64,000 nt of DNA from Cellulomonas sp. SG140 (GTDB lineage: Bacteria; Actinomycetota; Actinomycetes; Actinomycetales; Cellulomonadaceae), in assembly GCF_025770785.1 (NCBI RefSeq), contig NZ_JANZLA010000009.1, forward strand, positions 62,001 to 126,000. The letters are read 5' to 3'. Every line of letters starts with the position of its first letter. The first letter of the stretch is position 1. A program made the translations under genes and the position numbers. The notes below the pieces were generated by a model. It saw only the letters and a program-made list of their open reading frames with translations, was not told the origin of the DNA and did not search any database. Shown here in pieces: positions 1 to 8,593 of the stretch.

Positions 1-184
1 TCGGACCGACCGGAGAACGGACGGCCAGATCGGCGGGGAAACCCGACGACTCGCGGCGACGACGCGAGGGCCATCACGGACCGGGCGGTCGATCGCAGTC
101 GTCCCGTTCGCGGTGGACCGGTTCGCCGGATCCCGTCGCAGCGGGACGGAGCCGCAGCGTCGCAGCGGCGTCCCCATCGGGTGA
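1..184 (+). other. Left edge: possible 3' end of an upstream gene
   Basis: No recognisable protein is encoded here. One forward frame is open from base 2 to a TGA at 182-184 and is fairly G/C-rich at third positions, and a terminator-like hairpin follows at 216-246, so the tail of a gene entering from the left is possible. A second forward frame is also open until base 191, which weakens the case. The 60-odd residues are Arg/Gly/Ser-rich and match no family I know. Confidence 0.2.
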
Positions 185-215
185 CCGATGAGCCAAGGGA
201 CCTGCGATCAGAGGG

Positions 216-246
216 AGGCCCCCCGGACGCTTACTCCGAGGGGCCT
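216..246. terminator. Terminator-like hairpin
   Basis: Bases 216-227 pair with 235-246, 12 positions with one mismatch and a 7-nt loop, and TTCCTC follows on the plus strand. It lies just beyond the 3' end of dtd, so it can end transcription arriving from the left and perhaps dtd transcription from the right. Confidence 0.6.
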
Positions 247-262
247 TTCCTCATGTCCGGAC

Positions 263-706
263 TCATGACGGCCTCGTCGGCTCGGACTCCAGCAGGATCG
301 TCACGGGCCCGTCGTTCACCAGCTCCACGGCCATGTCCGCACCGAACACCCCGGTGCCCACCCGCAGCCCGCGCTCTCGCAGCGCCGCGACCAGCGAGTC
401 CACCACCGGCTCGGCCACCGGCCCCGGCGCCGCGGCGTTCCACGTCGGCCGTCGGCCCTTGCGGGTGTCGGCGTACAGCGTGAACTGGCTGACCACCAGC
501 ACCGGCGCCCCCACCTCGGCTGCCGACCGCTCGTCGCGCAGGATGCGCAGGTCCGCCACCTTCCGGGCGATCAGGTCCACCTGCGCGGGGCCGTCACCGG
601 GCGTGACGCCGGCCAGCACCACCAGCCCCGGCTCGTCGATCGCGGCGACCACCTCGCCGCCCACCGTCACGCGGGCGCGCGTCACCCGCTGCACCACCGC
701 GCGCAC
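263..706 (-). CDS. dtd: D-aminoacyl-tRNA deacylase
   Basis: This 147-aa protein has the normal length of Dtd, the cytosolic dimeric proofreading enzyme that hydrolyses D-amino acids mischarged onto tRNA. The N-terminus MRAVVQRV, the [12 protein letters not shown] segment (catalytic SQFTLxA motif, about residues 79-90) and a C-terminal NDGPVT (Gly-transPro-like motif region) are all visible. It starts with GTG three bases after the stop of the DUF2516 gene, so it is probably the last gene of the leftward ygfZ-FUSC-DUF2516-dtd run. Nothing suggests damage. Dtd is a housekeeping enzyme and its position here says little about regulation. Confidence 0.95.
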   Translation of the reverse strand: MRAVVQRVTRARVTVGGEVVAAIDEPGLVVLAGVTPGDGPAQVDLIARKVADLRILRDERSAAEVGAPVLVVSQFTLYADTRKGRRPTWNAAAPGPVAEPVVDSLVAALRERGLRVGTGVFGADMAVELVNDGPVTILLESEPTRPS

Positions 707-709
707 GCG

Positions 710-1051
710 TCACCAGCCCCCGCGGGACGGGCCGCCGCGCGGCCCGCGACCGGAGTACGGCCGCACCGCGGGCCGGACGTCCACCAGGTACACGACGGCC
801 GCCACGGCGGCGAGCAGCGCGAGGAACTGGAAGAAGCTGCTCGGTGCGAACCCGAGGGGCACCGCGAGGAAGGCCACCACGACGGCGGCCGTCAGGATGC
901 CTGCCCAGAACGGCCGGGTCCGCTTGTCCGCGGCGGGGAAGGCCCGGGCCGGACGGGTCAGGCAGTCGACCAGCGCCCAGACGGTCAGCGCGAGGATCGC
1001 CACGAAGAAGACGAGGAAGAGGCCGGCCTGCACGGTGCCGATGGCTGTCAC
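710..1051 (-). CDS. DUF2516 family small membrane protein
   Basis: A 113-aa protein with a hydrophobic N-terminal helix (about residues 8-28), a polar stretch with DCLTRPARAF and DKRTRPFW, and a second and third hydrophobic helix (about 50-90), ending in a Gly/Arg tail. This is the layout of the actinobacterial DUF2516 family, whose function is unknown. The GTG start at 1051 is chosen because the first helix begins directly after it. It lies between the FUSC transporter and dtd on the same strand, and its stop is three bases before the dtd start, which suggests coupled translation. Confidence 0.8.
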   Translation of the reverse strand: MTAIGTVQAGLFLVFFVAILALTVWALVDCLTRPARAFPAADKRTRPFWAGILTAAVVVAFLAVPLGFAPSSFFQFLALLAAVAAVVYLVDVRPAVRPYSGRGPRGGPSRGGW

Positions 1052-1093
1052 GGGCCGAGCCTACGGTGCCGGTCGACACCACCCCGTGCCGCC

Positions 1094-2230
1094 CTACAGC
1101 TCCGGCAGGACGGCCCGCGCCTCGGCCGGGTCGGTCCCGGCGGCCTCCAGCAGGTCGACGACGAGCGACCGGGCCAGCAGCACCAGGCTCTGCGCCTGCC
1201 AGTCGTCCGAGCCCATGGCGTACGGGTCCAGCCGCTCGGCCACCGCGCGGAGCGCCGCACGGGCGCGGGCCGGGTCACGGCCGGCGCCGAACGCCTCGGC
1301 CAGCGCGTCGGCCGCACGCGCCACCTCCTCGAGCAGCTCGGCGGCGAGCTCGGTGCGCTGCCCGTCCTCGACGGCGGTGACCGCCCGGCGGATCAGCACC
1401 CGCGCGTTGCGCACCGCCCGGTCCAGCAGCACCGCGGCGGACACGGACCGGGTCAGCTCGTCCCGGTGCCGCCAGGCGGCCGGGGACACGCGGGCCAGGT
1501 CACGGGCGGTCCCGGCGGACTCGCGCCACTCGTCGAGCGCCGGCTGCGACGTGCGACCGCGCAGCAGCGCGTCCTCCACGTCGGCCACCGTGCCGGTGCG
1601 CAGGCCTCTGGCCAGGGTGTGCAGCATCCCGGCGAGCTCCTCGGTGGCCGCACGGGCCTGCCGGTGCAGGTGCCGGCGGGGGTCCGTCGGGGTGAGCACC
1701 ACGACGACCAGGCCGATCACGCCGCCGACCACCGCGTCCACCCACCGGCCGAAAGGTCCGCCCGTCAGCGCCGGCAGGGTCATGATGACGATCGCCTGCA
1801 CCCCGGCCTGCGTGGTGATCAGCGGCGCCCGGTCGACGAACCGTCCCACCAGGGCGGACACCGCCAGCACCACGCCCATCTGCCAGATGCCGGAGCCGAT
1901 CAGCCGCACCATCAGCTCGCCGAACCCGACCCCGAGCGCCACGCCGACCGCCAGCTCGGCCACCCGCCGCGTCGACCGGTCCCGCGAGAAGCCCAGGGCC
2001 ACCCACGTACTGACGGGGGCGAAGAAGGGGTGCGTGTGGCCGAAGGCGTAGAAGGCCACGGCGTACGCGATGGTGCCGGCGACGGCGGCCTGCAGGATCC
2101 AGAACCAGGACGCGTGCACCCGGGCCCAGCCCTGGCGGGCGCGCACCTCGGCCGTCACCCGCAGGTCCCGCAGTCCCGCCCGCCGCCCGGTCCGGGCCGG
2201 CCGCGCCGGTCCCGCGGCCGCCTCGGTCAC
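1094..2230 (-). CDS. FUSC-family membrane protein (aromatic-acid-exporter type)
   Basis: 378 aa. An N-terminal block of about six hydrophobic helices (about residues 45-190), with the GHTHPFFAPVSTWVALG segment typical of FUSC / fusaric-acid-resistance-like proteins, is followed by a long helical cytoplasmic domain rich in Ala, Arg and Glu. Family members are inner-membrane efflux components for small aromatic acids or are uncharacterised; no substrate can be assigned. The GTG start overlaps the ygfZ stop (GTGA), so it is probably translated with ygfZ. The soluble half has no recognisable catalytic motif. Confidence 0.8.
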   Translation of the reverse strand: MTEAAAGPARPARTGRRAGLRDLRVTAEVRARQGWARVHASWFWILQAAVAGTIAYAVAFYAFGHTHPFFAPVSTWVALGFSRDRSTRRVAELAVGVALGVGFGELMVRLIGSGIWQMGVVLAVSALVGRFVDRAPLITTQAGVQAIVIMTLPALTGGPFGRWVDAVVGGVIGLVVVVLTPTDPRRHLHRQARAATEELAGMLHTLARGLRTGTVADVEDALLRGRTSQPALDEWRESAGTARDLARVSPAAWRHRDELTRSVSAAVLLDRAVRNARVLIRRAVTAVEDGQRTELAAELLEEVARAADALAEAFGAGRDPARARAALRAVAERLDPYAMGSDDWQAQSLVLLARSLVVDLLEAAGTDPAEARAVLPEL

Positions 2231-3408
2231 AGCGAGACGTGCGGGCCGAGACCTCGGGCCACCGGCCCGCGCGGGGCCGGACGGTCCACCGAGACACCGT
2301 CGCCGGGCACCACCTGCTCCTGCGCGGCGGCCACGGGCTCGGCCGGGCCGTCCACCCGCAGCTCGTCGTCCGCGGGCACGGACCGCTTCACCACCGCGAG
2401 CGCCACGGGCCCCAGCTCCTGGTGCCGGGCCACGGTGGTGATGGTCCCCACCTCACGGCCGTCCACGGTGCGGACCACGGCACCGGCCTCCGGCAGCAGG
2501 TGGCCGGACCCGTCGAGGTGCAGCATCACCAGCCGCCGCGGCGGACGGCCGAGGTTGTGCACCCGGGCCACGGTCTCCTGGCCCCGGTAGCAGCCCTTGT
2601 GCAGGTGCACCGCCGTGCGCAGCCAGTCGAGCTCGTGCGGGATGGTGCGGTGGTCCACCTCGTGCGAGAACCGCGGCCGCCAGGCCGCCACCCGCACCGC
2701 CTCGGTGGCCCACGTACCGGCCAGCACCGCGCCGGCGGCCTCGCGGACCGCCACCTCGTCGGCCAGCCGCTCCCGCGGCACGAGCACCAGCCGCCAGGGC
2801 CGCTCGGCACCGGGGTGCTCGTCGTCGGGCGGTCCGTACCGGGTGCCGCCCGCCGCGACGTGCGGCCACGGGTCCCGCCACGTCAGCGGCTCGTCCGCGT
2901 GGCCCTCCGCGTCGACCGGTTCACCGATCACCACCCACTCGTCGGTCACGTCGGCGACCTCGACGCGGAGCATGAAGCGCATCCGGTCCAGCCACGCGGC
3001 CAGCTCGACGGGCGTCTCGGTGATCAGCCAGGTGGCCTCGCCGTCGTCCACCACGCCGGCGGCGTGCTCCACGTGCCCCTGGGGGTCCAGCACCAGCAGC
3101 TCGGTCGAGGTGCGCGGTGCGAGGTGCTCCACGTCCTGCGAGGTGATGGAGTGCAACCAGCTCAGCCGGTCCGGCCCCGCGACCCGCAGCACGCCCACGT
3201 GCGACATGTCCACCACGGCACCGCCGCGCTCGAGCGCACGCTGCTCGGCGACCGGGTCGCCGTAGTGCCACGCGACCCCGGCGTCCGCACCGGCCGCCGG
3301 GACGGCACCGTGGCGGTCGAGCAGCGGGCTGCGGTGCCGGGGCGCCGCGGCCGTCGTCCGGTCGGGGGCACCGCCCGGGGTCTGCACCGCGGGCAGCTGG
3401 TCCGTCAT
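2227..3408 (-). CDS. ygfZ: YgfZ/GcvT-family tetrahydrofolate-binding protein
   Basis: 393 aa with the YgfZ signature KGCYRGQE (about residues 265-272), whose Cys is the conserved residue of folate-binding proteins that assist Fe-S enzyme assembly or repair. The N-terminal half contains the GcvT-like WLHSITSQDVEHL segment. It belongs to the aminomethyltransferase fold but is the folate-dependent Fe-S maintenance branch, not the glycine-cleavage T protein. Its start is three bases after the stop of the nitrobindin-like gene, and it precedes FUSC by an overlap. Rv0811c-Rv0813c in M. tuberculosis show the same neighbourhood. Confidence 0.88.
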   Translation of the reverse strand: MTDQLPAVQTPGGAPDRTTAAAPRHRSPLLDRHGAVPAAGADAGVAWHYGDPVAEQRALERGGAVVDMSHVGVLRVAGPDRLSWLHSITSQDVEHLAPRTSTELLVLDPQGHVEHAAGVVDDGEATWLITETPVELAAWLDRMRFMLRVEVADVTDEWVVIGEPVDAEGHADEPLTWRDPWPHVAAGGTRYGPPDDEHPGAERPWRLVLVPRERLADEVAVREAAGAVLAGTWATEAVRVAAWRPRFSHEVDHRTIPHELDWLRTAVHLHKGCYRGQETVARVHNLGRPPRRLVMLHLDGSGHLLPEAGAVVRTVDGREVGTITTVARHQELGPVALAVVKRSVPADDELRVDGPAEPVAAAQEQVVPGDGVSVDRPAPRGPVARGLGPHVSL

Positions 3409-3411
3409 CGC

Positions 3412-4026
3412 TCAGTCCTCCACGCGGGTCAGCCGGCCGGAGGAGTACGACTGCAGCGGCTGGCCGAACGCCGCAAGGTCGTGCGCCCACATCAGCTCGC
3501 CGTGCACCAGGCCGTACAGCCGCCGTCCGGCGGACACCTCGGCACCGGTCGCCGTACGCGCCACCAGGTCGCTGACCAGGTCGATCCGCCCGTTGCCGAC
3601 AGCACCCACGTACACGGCCACGTGCCCGGACGGGTCGGCCACCAGCTGCTCCACCGGGTGCTGCCCCTCGGCCAGCTCGACCGACGGCTCCGGCGGCACG
3701 CGCCAGTACCCGACCTCCGACGACCACACCGGCCCGGTGTGCTCCGCCGGCGTGCTGGGCGGCGCGTCCGGGGCTGCGGTCGGCTCGTCCCCTGCGGGCT
3801 CCGGCGTCGTCTCCAGCGCCGTCAGGTCGTCAGGTGCCACCACCAGCCGGATGCTCGACCGGTAGGCCAGGTACGGCCCGCCGTCGCTGGTGACCTCGAG
3901 CTCCTGCGTGAACGCCGCCTCCTCGACACCGGGGTAGGCGAGCACGCCCTCACCGCGCCAGCGGCCCACCAGCCACGCGAGCGGGTAGACCTCGGGTGCC
4001 AGACCCTCAGGCAGCACGAAGGGCAT
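3412..4026 (-). CDS. FABP-like / nitrobindin-family beta-barrel protein
   Basis: 204 aa, family DUF1794 (Rv0813c/Rv2717c type). The N-terminal WLVGRWRGEGVLAYPG carries the GxWxGxG barrel-closing motif. The C-terminal AFGQPLQSYSSGRLTR matches the last strand of the barrel. Nitrobindins bind haem and interact with NO or peroxynitrite through a C-terminal His; I cannot place that His with confidence in the last strand, so haem binding is uncertain. Residues 105-130 are a Pro/Thr/Ala-rich insert that most members lack. A GGGAGG ribosome site lies just upstream of the ATG at 4026. Confidence 0.8.
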   Translation of the reverse strand: MPFVLPEGLAPEVYPLAWLVGRWRGEGVLAYPGVEEAAFTQELEVTSDGGPYLAYRSSIRLVVAPDDLTALETTPEPAGDEPTAAPDAPPSTPAEHTGPVWSSEVGYWRVPPEPSVELAEGQHPVEQLVADPSGHVAVYVGAVGNGRIDLVSDLVARTATGAEVSAGRRLYGLVHGELMWAHDLAAFGQPLQSYSSGRLTRVED

Positions 4027-4091
4027 GGTGCCTCCCTGACGGACGGCGGTCGGTGCGGACGTGGGACGCGGGCGTCCCGGTCAGGGCCTGG

Positions 4092-4199
4092 TCAGCGCTG
4101 GCCCTGGTACAGCTTGTAGACGGACAGCGCCGCGAACCACCCGATCGCCAGCGTGGTGACGGCGAGCAGGCTGACGAAGAAGATCTCGAGCCCGGACAT
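4092..4199 (-). CDS. 35-aa single-pass membrane protein
   Basis: A tiny gene reading MSGLEIFFVSLLAVTTLA, then IGWFAALSVYKLYQGQR and a TGA. It is one hydrophobic helix (about residues 5-25) followed by a short basic, Tyr-containing cytoplasmic tail, and third positions are almost all G or C. It sits alone between the quinone-oxidoreductase gene and the nitrobindin-like gene on the same strand. It has the look of a conserved small membrane protein that gene callers miss. No function can be assigned. Confidence 0.7.
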   Translation of the reverse strand: MSGLEIFFVSLLAVTTLAIGWFAALSVYKLYQGQR

Positions 4200-4254
4200 G
4201 GGCCCATCGTAACGACGGCCGGTCCCTTCCCCCGTCCCCGCCACCGCACCGCGC

Positions 4255-5280
4255 TCAGTCCTCGGCGACGTCGATCAGCACCTTGCCGACGATGCCGCCC
4301 TCGACCGCGTCGTGCGCCGCGGCCGTCTGCTCCAGCGGGTAGTGGTGCAGCGGCAGGCCGTGCTCCTCACCGACGCCGAAGGCACCGTCCGCCACGGCGG
4401 CAGTGACGTCCGCGGCGGCCGCCGCGAGCGCCGCGGCCCCGACGGTGTAGAGCAGCACCCCCTGCAGCCGCACGTTGGTGGAGAACATGCCCCGCACCGG
4501 GAAGCTCAGCTGGTCGCCGCCGTTGTTCGCGTAGATCGAGACGGTGCCGCGCGGCCGGATCACCGCCAGGTCGGTCTCGAGGTTCTGCGCCGGCGCCACC
4601 TCGACGACGACGTCGACGCCGTCCGGCGCGATCGCGCGCACCGCCCGCACCACGTCCTCGTGCCGGTAGTCCACGGTGTGCTGCGCTCCGGCGGCCGTCG
4701 CGAGCGCCGCCTTCTGAGGGCTGCTCACCGTGGTGACCACCGTCGCACCCGCCCACCGCGCGAGCTGGATCGCCGCGTTGCCGACGGCTCCGGCACCCCC
4801 GGCGACCAGGACCGTCCGACCCGTCAGCGCTCCCGGCGACAGCCGGCTGGGGCCGTCCTCCAGGGTGGTCAGCGCGCGGTGCGCCGTCACCGCCGGCACG
4901 CCGAGGTCCGCGCCGAGGTCGAAGCTCGCCCCCTCGGGCAGCCGGTGCACGCGGTCGACCGGCAGCACGGTCAGCTCCTGCGCCGTCCCGGTGGGGCGCC
5001 GGTGCTGGGCGAGCATCAGCCAGACGCGGTCGCCGACCGCCAGGCCGTCGACTCCCTCGCCGACCGCGTCGACCACGCCGGCGCCGTCCTGGTTGGGCAC
5101 CACCTCGTCGAACGCCAGGCGCGAGCCGGTCGACCCGCTGCGCGACTTCCAGTCCGTCGGGTTCACTGCCGACCGCACCACCCGCACCCGCACCTCGCCG
5201 GCACCGGGCGCGGCCACCTCCCGGTCGACGAGCTGCAGCACGTCGCTGGCGCCGGGACGGGTGAAGACGATCGCTCGCAC
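4255..5280 (-). CDS. NADPH:quinone reductase-like medium-chain dehydrogenase
   Basis: 341 aa. The N-terminal GroES-like half (VRAIVFTRPGASDVLQ) is followed by the Rossmann dinucleotide site VLVAGGAGAVGNAAIQLARW (about residues 145-165) and ends in a QOR-type C-terminus HYPLEQTAAAHDAVE. The structural and catalytic zinc Cys/His residues of alcohol dehydrogenases are missing, so this is the zinc-independent quinone-oxidoreductase branch using NADPH. The GTG at 5280 is chosen because the GroES domain begins there; longer upstream readings add an Arg-rich stretch without homology. It is divergent from the DsrE-like gene. Confidence 0.85.
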   Translation of the reverse strand: MRAIVFTRPGASDVLQLVDREVAAPGAGEVRVRVVRSAVNPTDWKSRSGSTGSRLAFDEVVPNQDGAGVVDAVGEGVDGLAVGDRVWLMLAQHRRPTGTAQELTVLPVDRVHRLPEGASFDLGADLGVPAVTAHRALTTLEDGPSRLSPGALTGRTVLVAGGAGAVGNAAIQLARWAGATVVTTVSSPQKAALATAAGAQHTVDYRHEDVVRAVRAIAPDGVDVVVEVAPAQNLETDLAVIRPRGTVSIYANNGGDQLSFPVRGMFSTNVRLQGVLLYTVGAAALAAAAADVTAAVADGAFGVGEEHGLPLHHYPLEQTAAAHDAVEGGIVGKVLIDVAED

Positions 5281-5411
5281 GGTTCGGACCTTTCGTCGGG
5301 GACGGCGCCGTGAGGTGGCTCCGTCGGGGGCCAACGGACGGCGGGGTACGGATATGCCCGCGACCGCGGCGCGACCCGGCACGGCCGAGCCCGCGGTCGC
5401 CTGGCTAGCCT

Positions 5412-5780
5412 GTGCCGGTGACGCGCTCCCTGGTGATCAAGTCCACCTCCGGCACCGACCGCCCCGAGGCCGCGAACCAGGCGTTCACGGTCGCGGCCGC
5501 AGCCGTCGCGGCGGGTGCCGACGTCAGCCTGTGGCTCACCGGCGAGGCGGCCTGGTTCGCCGTCCCGGGCCGGGCCGCGGAGCTGGAGCTGGCGCACGCC
5601 ACACCGCTGCCGGAGCTGCTCGAGCTGCTGCTGGCCGACGGCCGCGTCACGGTGTGCACGCAGTGCGCCGTCCGGCGCGGCATCACCGCGGACGACGTGC
5701 TGCCGGGCGTCCGGATCGCCGGGGCGCCCGTGTTCGTGGAGGAGGTCCTCGCCGAGGGTGCCCAGGCGCTGGTCTACTGA
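5412..5780 (+). CDS. DsrE-family sulfur-relay-like protein
   Basis: 122 aa with the DsrE/DsrF-like alpha/beta fold: LVIKSTSG near the start, GADVSLWLTGEAAW in the middle and VTVCTQCAVRRGI late (CxxC about residue 82). In the family a single Cys carries persulfide sulfur between proteins; here two cysteines form CTQC, so both are candidates. GTG at 5412 or 5418 are equally possible starts. It faces away from the quinone reductase and converges on the DUF4395 gene. Together with that protein and the thioredoxin it makes a cysteine-rich neighbourhood, although it lies on the other strand. Confidence 0.75.
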   Translation: MPVTRSLVIKSTSGTDRPEAANQAFTVAAAAVAAGADVSLWLTGEAAWFAVPGRAAELELAHATPLPELLELLLADGRVTVCTQCAVRRGITADDVLPGVRIAGAPVFVEEVLAEGAQALVY

Positions 5781-5789
5781 CCGTCCGGG

Positions 5790-6254
5790 CTAGGCCGAGC
5801 GCACCGACCGCAGCCGCTGGCCCAGCAGGTACAGCTCGCACCCGAGGCACAGCCCGAACGCCGCGTTGAGGAACGCCGCGACCAGGGCGAGCGCCGCGCC
5901 GACCGTCACGCCGAGCGGCGCACCGAGCAGGGCGACGACGAGCCCGAGGCCGGTGACCACAAGACCCACCAGCTGGGCGAACCGCGGGGGTCGGGGGTCC
6001 TCCCGCTCGGTGGGCGGTGCGAGCCGCGGCGCGACCAGCCGGCGGTAGACGGCGCCCTGCCACGTGCCGCCGACGCCGCGAGTCACGCCGAGGGCGAACC
6101 CGGCGGCGACGACGGCGAGGACGACGGTGGCCGCCGTGCCGGTGCCGAGCAGCAGGACGACGACGAGCAGCGCGGCGGTGAGCGCCGCGCCGAACCTGGG
6201 GCCGCGGGGGTCGATCCCGGCGGGTGCCTGCACGGGGATGGTGGACGTGCTCAT
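5790..6254 (-). CDS. DUF4395 family membrane protein
   Basis: 154 aa with four hydrophobic helices (about residues 20-60 and 95-145). The C-terminal FLNAAFGLCLGCELYLLG contains the conserved CxGC pair of DUF4395. The family is usually found beside a thioredoxin, as here: the thioredoxin gene is directly upstream on the same strand, 137 bases away. The likely role is a membrane partner in thiol/disulfide or sulfur handling, inferred from the cysteines and the neighbour only. The ATG at 6254 begins MSTSTIPVQAP. Confidence 0.85.
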   Translation of the reverse strand: MSTSTIPVQAPAGIDPRGPRFGAALTAALLVVVLLLGTGTAATVVLAVVAAGFALGVTRGVGGTWQGAVYRRLVAPRLAPPTEREDPRPPRFAQLVGLVVTGLGLVVALLGAPLGVTVGAALALVAAFLNAAFGLCLGCELYLLGQRLRSVRSA

Positions 6255-6391
6255 GGGGTTCTCCGGGGGCTGGTGCGGGGCGCGGGTGCGCCAGGGCGCG
6301 GGGCCGGGACCATCCGATGCCGGGGTGGTGGACGTGCAGCGCACGTGCACCGGGACCGCGGCGGGGCCGGACGCCTCCGCCGCAGCGGGGC

Positions 6392-6898
6392 TCAGCCGGC
6401 GGTGGTCCCGCGCGGACAGCCGTCGGCCGGAGGCGGGCACGCCTCGAGGGCAGCGAGCGCCTGACGCCGGTCGGTCGCCCCGGACATCCGCCCGACGACG
6501 ACCCCGGCGCCGTCGATCAGCAGGACGGTCGGGGTACGCATCACGTCGAAGCGTCGCACGAGGTCCAGGTGCTGCGCGACGTCCAGGTCCACATGCCGGA
6601 CACCGTCTTCTTGAGCAGCGAGATCCGCGAGCACGGCGTGGGTGCGCCGGCAGGGCGTGCACACCTCGCTGGACAGCTGGACGAAGGTCGCCCGCGTCCC
6701 GGGCTCCACGCCGATCTCCGCGCTCGTCAGGCGCTCCACGCCGGGCGCGTGGACGTGCGGCCCGTCCGTCAGGTCGGCGGCCGCCAGCACCGCCGTCGGC
6801 ACCGCGGTGAACCGGCCGTTGCGCCGCTGCCAGGCCAGGCCCACCAGGACCGCCGCCGCCAGCACCGCCACGACCAGCACCACGCGGGTCACGGTCAC
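6392..6898 (-). CDS. Membrane-anchored thioredoxin-family protein (ThiX position)
   Basis: 168 aa. An N-terminal hydrophobic anchor (about residues 3-20, VTRVVLVVAVLAAAVLVG) is followed by a thioredoxin fold with the active site SEVCTPCRR (CTPC about residue 75) and the cis-Pro segment RTPTVLLIDG. The anchor places the redox domain on the extracytoplasmic side if inserted as a signal-anchor. In M. tuberculosis the equivalent position before glnR is Rv0816c (thiX). The GTG start overlaps the stop of the upstream membrane protein by four bases, so these two are translationally coupled. A Cys occurs again in the C-terminal tail (EACPPPADGCPRG). Confidence 0.85.
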   Translation of the reverse strand: MTVTRVVLVVAVLAAAVLVGLAWQRRNGRFTAVPTAVLAAADLTDGPHVHAPGVERLTSAEIGVEPGTRATFVQLSSEVCTPCRRTHAVLADLAAQEDGVRHVDLDVAQHLDLVRRFDVMRTPTVLLIDGAGVVVGRMSGATDRRQALAALEACPPPADGCPRGTTAG

Positions 6899-7629
6899 CG
6901 GACCAGCACCCGTCCGACCACGTACAGCACCATGCCGGTCACGCACACGGGCAGGGCGATCGCGGCCAGCGCCGGCATCCGCCGCCGCAGCTCCGGCATC
7001 CCGTCGAACAGCGCGTCCATCGCGGCGACCAGCACGCCCACGGCTCCGCCCAGCAGCGCGCCGACGGCGGGGCTGAACGAGGCGAGCGGGATGCTGACCA
7101 GCGCACCGACCCCGGCGGCGGACAGGACGGTGGTCACCGCGCTCACCCACCGCGCGACGGCCAGGGCGGACACCGCGGAGCCGACCGCGAGCGCCACCGC
7201 GCCGGTGACCACCAGCGTCGGTCCGCCGGACAGCGCGTCGGCCGCCGCCCACCCGGAGGCGGTCAGCGCGATCACGGCACCGGCCGCCGTGCCGGACACC
7301 GACTCGACCATCCGCACGCGCCCGTCCCGGCGCAGCAGCTCGTTGACGAACGCCAGCAGCAGCGCCGCGGCCATCGCGATGGACAGCGCGGACAGGTCCG
7401 ACGACGCCGTGACGAACGCGACGGCGTACAGCGCACCGGCGCCGGCGAGGCCGATCACCGCCGACGAGCCGGGCGGGAAGGGCAGCCGAGCGAGCCACGG
7501 CCAGCCGAGCGCCAGCAGCACGACGAGCACGAAACCAGCCCCCACCAGGGCCGTCGGGTGCAGGTAGCCGGCCAGCGCGACCGCTGCGGCGAGGGCGGCC
7601 GTGGCCACCGACCGGGTGGCGACGGTCAT
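6895..7629 (-). CDS. Polytopic membrane protein upstream of the thioredoxin (Rv0817c position)
   Basis: 244 aa with about seven or eight hydrophobic helices separated by short loops ([40 protein letters not shown]). I recognise no family motif. Position suggests it replaces or corresponds to Rv0817c, the gene between thiX and glnR in M. tuberculosis, though I cannot show homology by eye. It runs divergently from glnR, with 157 bases between the two starts, and is coupled to the thioredoxin by a four-base overlap. ATG at 7629 ([11 protein letters not shown]) is the likely start. Confidence 0.7.
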   Translation of the reverse strand: MTVATRSVATAALAAAVALAGYLHPTALVGAGFVLVVLLALGWPWLARLPFPPGSSAVIGLAGAGALYAVAFVTASSDLSALSIAMAAALLLAFVNELLRRDGRVRMVESVSGTAAGAVIALTASGWAAADALSGGPTLVVTGAVALAVGSAVSALAVARWVSAVTTVLSAAGVGALVSIPLASFSPAVGALLGGAVGVLVAAMDALFDGMPELRRRMPALAAIALPVCVTGMVLYVVGRVLVR

Positions 7630-7786
7630 CGGGCCACCACCTGCCCAGGGCCGCCGAGCGCAGGCAGCGGCACGGGGGCGGGGGTCAGCACGCTGGGATT
7701 CTCGCAGATGCCGTGCCGCGGACGGCTCGGCGTGCGGCCGCGCAGTGCGCGGTACCGTGTGCTCACTCGCGCGCCTGGAGGTCCTG

Positions 7787-8515
7787 GTGGCAGACCTGCT
7801 GCTCCTCACTCCGGCGTCCGGGGGGTCCGCGCAGGTGCTGCCCGCACTCGGCCTGCTGTCGCACCGGGTCCGGGTCCTACCGGTGGAGCCGTCCGCTCTC
7901 GTGGACGCCCCGGACGCAGACATCGTCGTGCTCGACGCGCGCCGTGACCTGGTGACGGCGCGCACCACGTGCCGGCTCCTGCGCGCCACCGGCCTGACGG
8001 TCCCGCTGATCCTGGTGCTGACCGAGGGCGGCCTCACCGTGGTGACCGCCGAGTGGGGCGCCGACGACATCGTGCTGGAGAACGCGACCCCGGCCGAGGT
8101 GGAGACCCGCTTCCGCCTGGTGATGGAGCGTGCTGCGACCGCCGCCTACGAGGACGCACCGCTGGAGATCAGCGCCGGCGAGCTGACCATCGACGCCGGC
8201 GGGTACACCGCCCGGCTTCGCGGGCAGCCGCTCGACCTGACGTACAAGGAGTTCGAGCTGCTCAAGTACCTGGTGCAGCACCCCGGCCGGGTGTTCACCC
8301 GGGCGCAGCTGCTGCAGGAGGTCTGGGGCTACGACTACTACGGCGGCACCCGCACGGTGGACGTCCACGTGCGGCGCCTGCGCGCCAAGCTCGGTCCCGA
8401 GCACGAGCAGCTGATCGGCACGGTGCGCAACGTCGGGTACCGGTTCGACCCGCCGAAGGAGACGCGGCGCGGGGCGGACGACCGCTCCGGCCTGACCGAG
8501 ACCGCGGGCCTGTGA
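7787..8515 (+). CDS. glnR: GlnR-type nitrogen regulator (orphan OmpR-family response regulator)
   Basis: 242 aa. The N-terminal receiver-like domain (about 1-110) begins [11 protein letters not shown] and contains [15 protein letters not shown] and [16 protein letters not shown], closely like Streptomyces GlnR. The C-terminal winged helix (about 130-228) has [20 protein letters not shown] and [17 protein letters not shown]. GlnR controls ammonium assimilation and nitrate/urea genes and works without an ordinary partner kinase, and none is adjacent. The GTG at 7787 is chosen because GGAGG lies five bases before it. The position beside a thioredoxin gene matches Rv0818. Confidence 0.88.
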   Translation: MADLLLLTPASGGSAQVLPALGLLSHRVRVLPVEPSALVDAPDADIVVLDARRDLVTARTTCRLLRATGLTVPLILVLTEGGLTVVTAEWGADDIVLENATPAEVETRFRLVMERAATAAYEDAPLEISAGELTIDAGGYTARLRGQPLDLTYKEFELLKYLVQHPGRVFTRAQLLQEVWGYDYYGGTRTVDVHVRRLRAKLGPEHEQLIGTVRNVGYRFDPPKETRRGADDRSGLTETAGL

Positions 8516-8593
8516 CCACCCTCGACCGGTAGCCTGGCTGGCGGTGTGCCGGGAAGCCTGGTCGGCGTCCTGCTGCCGACCCCGGAGGTCCCC

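Noticed and set aside
7787..8515. Classical two-component response regulator missing its kinase
   Set aside because: Sequence matches the orphan regulator GlnR, which is known to work without a partner kinase.
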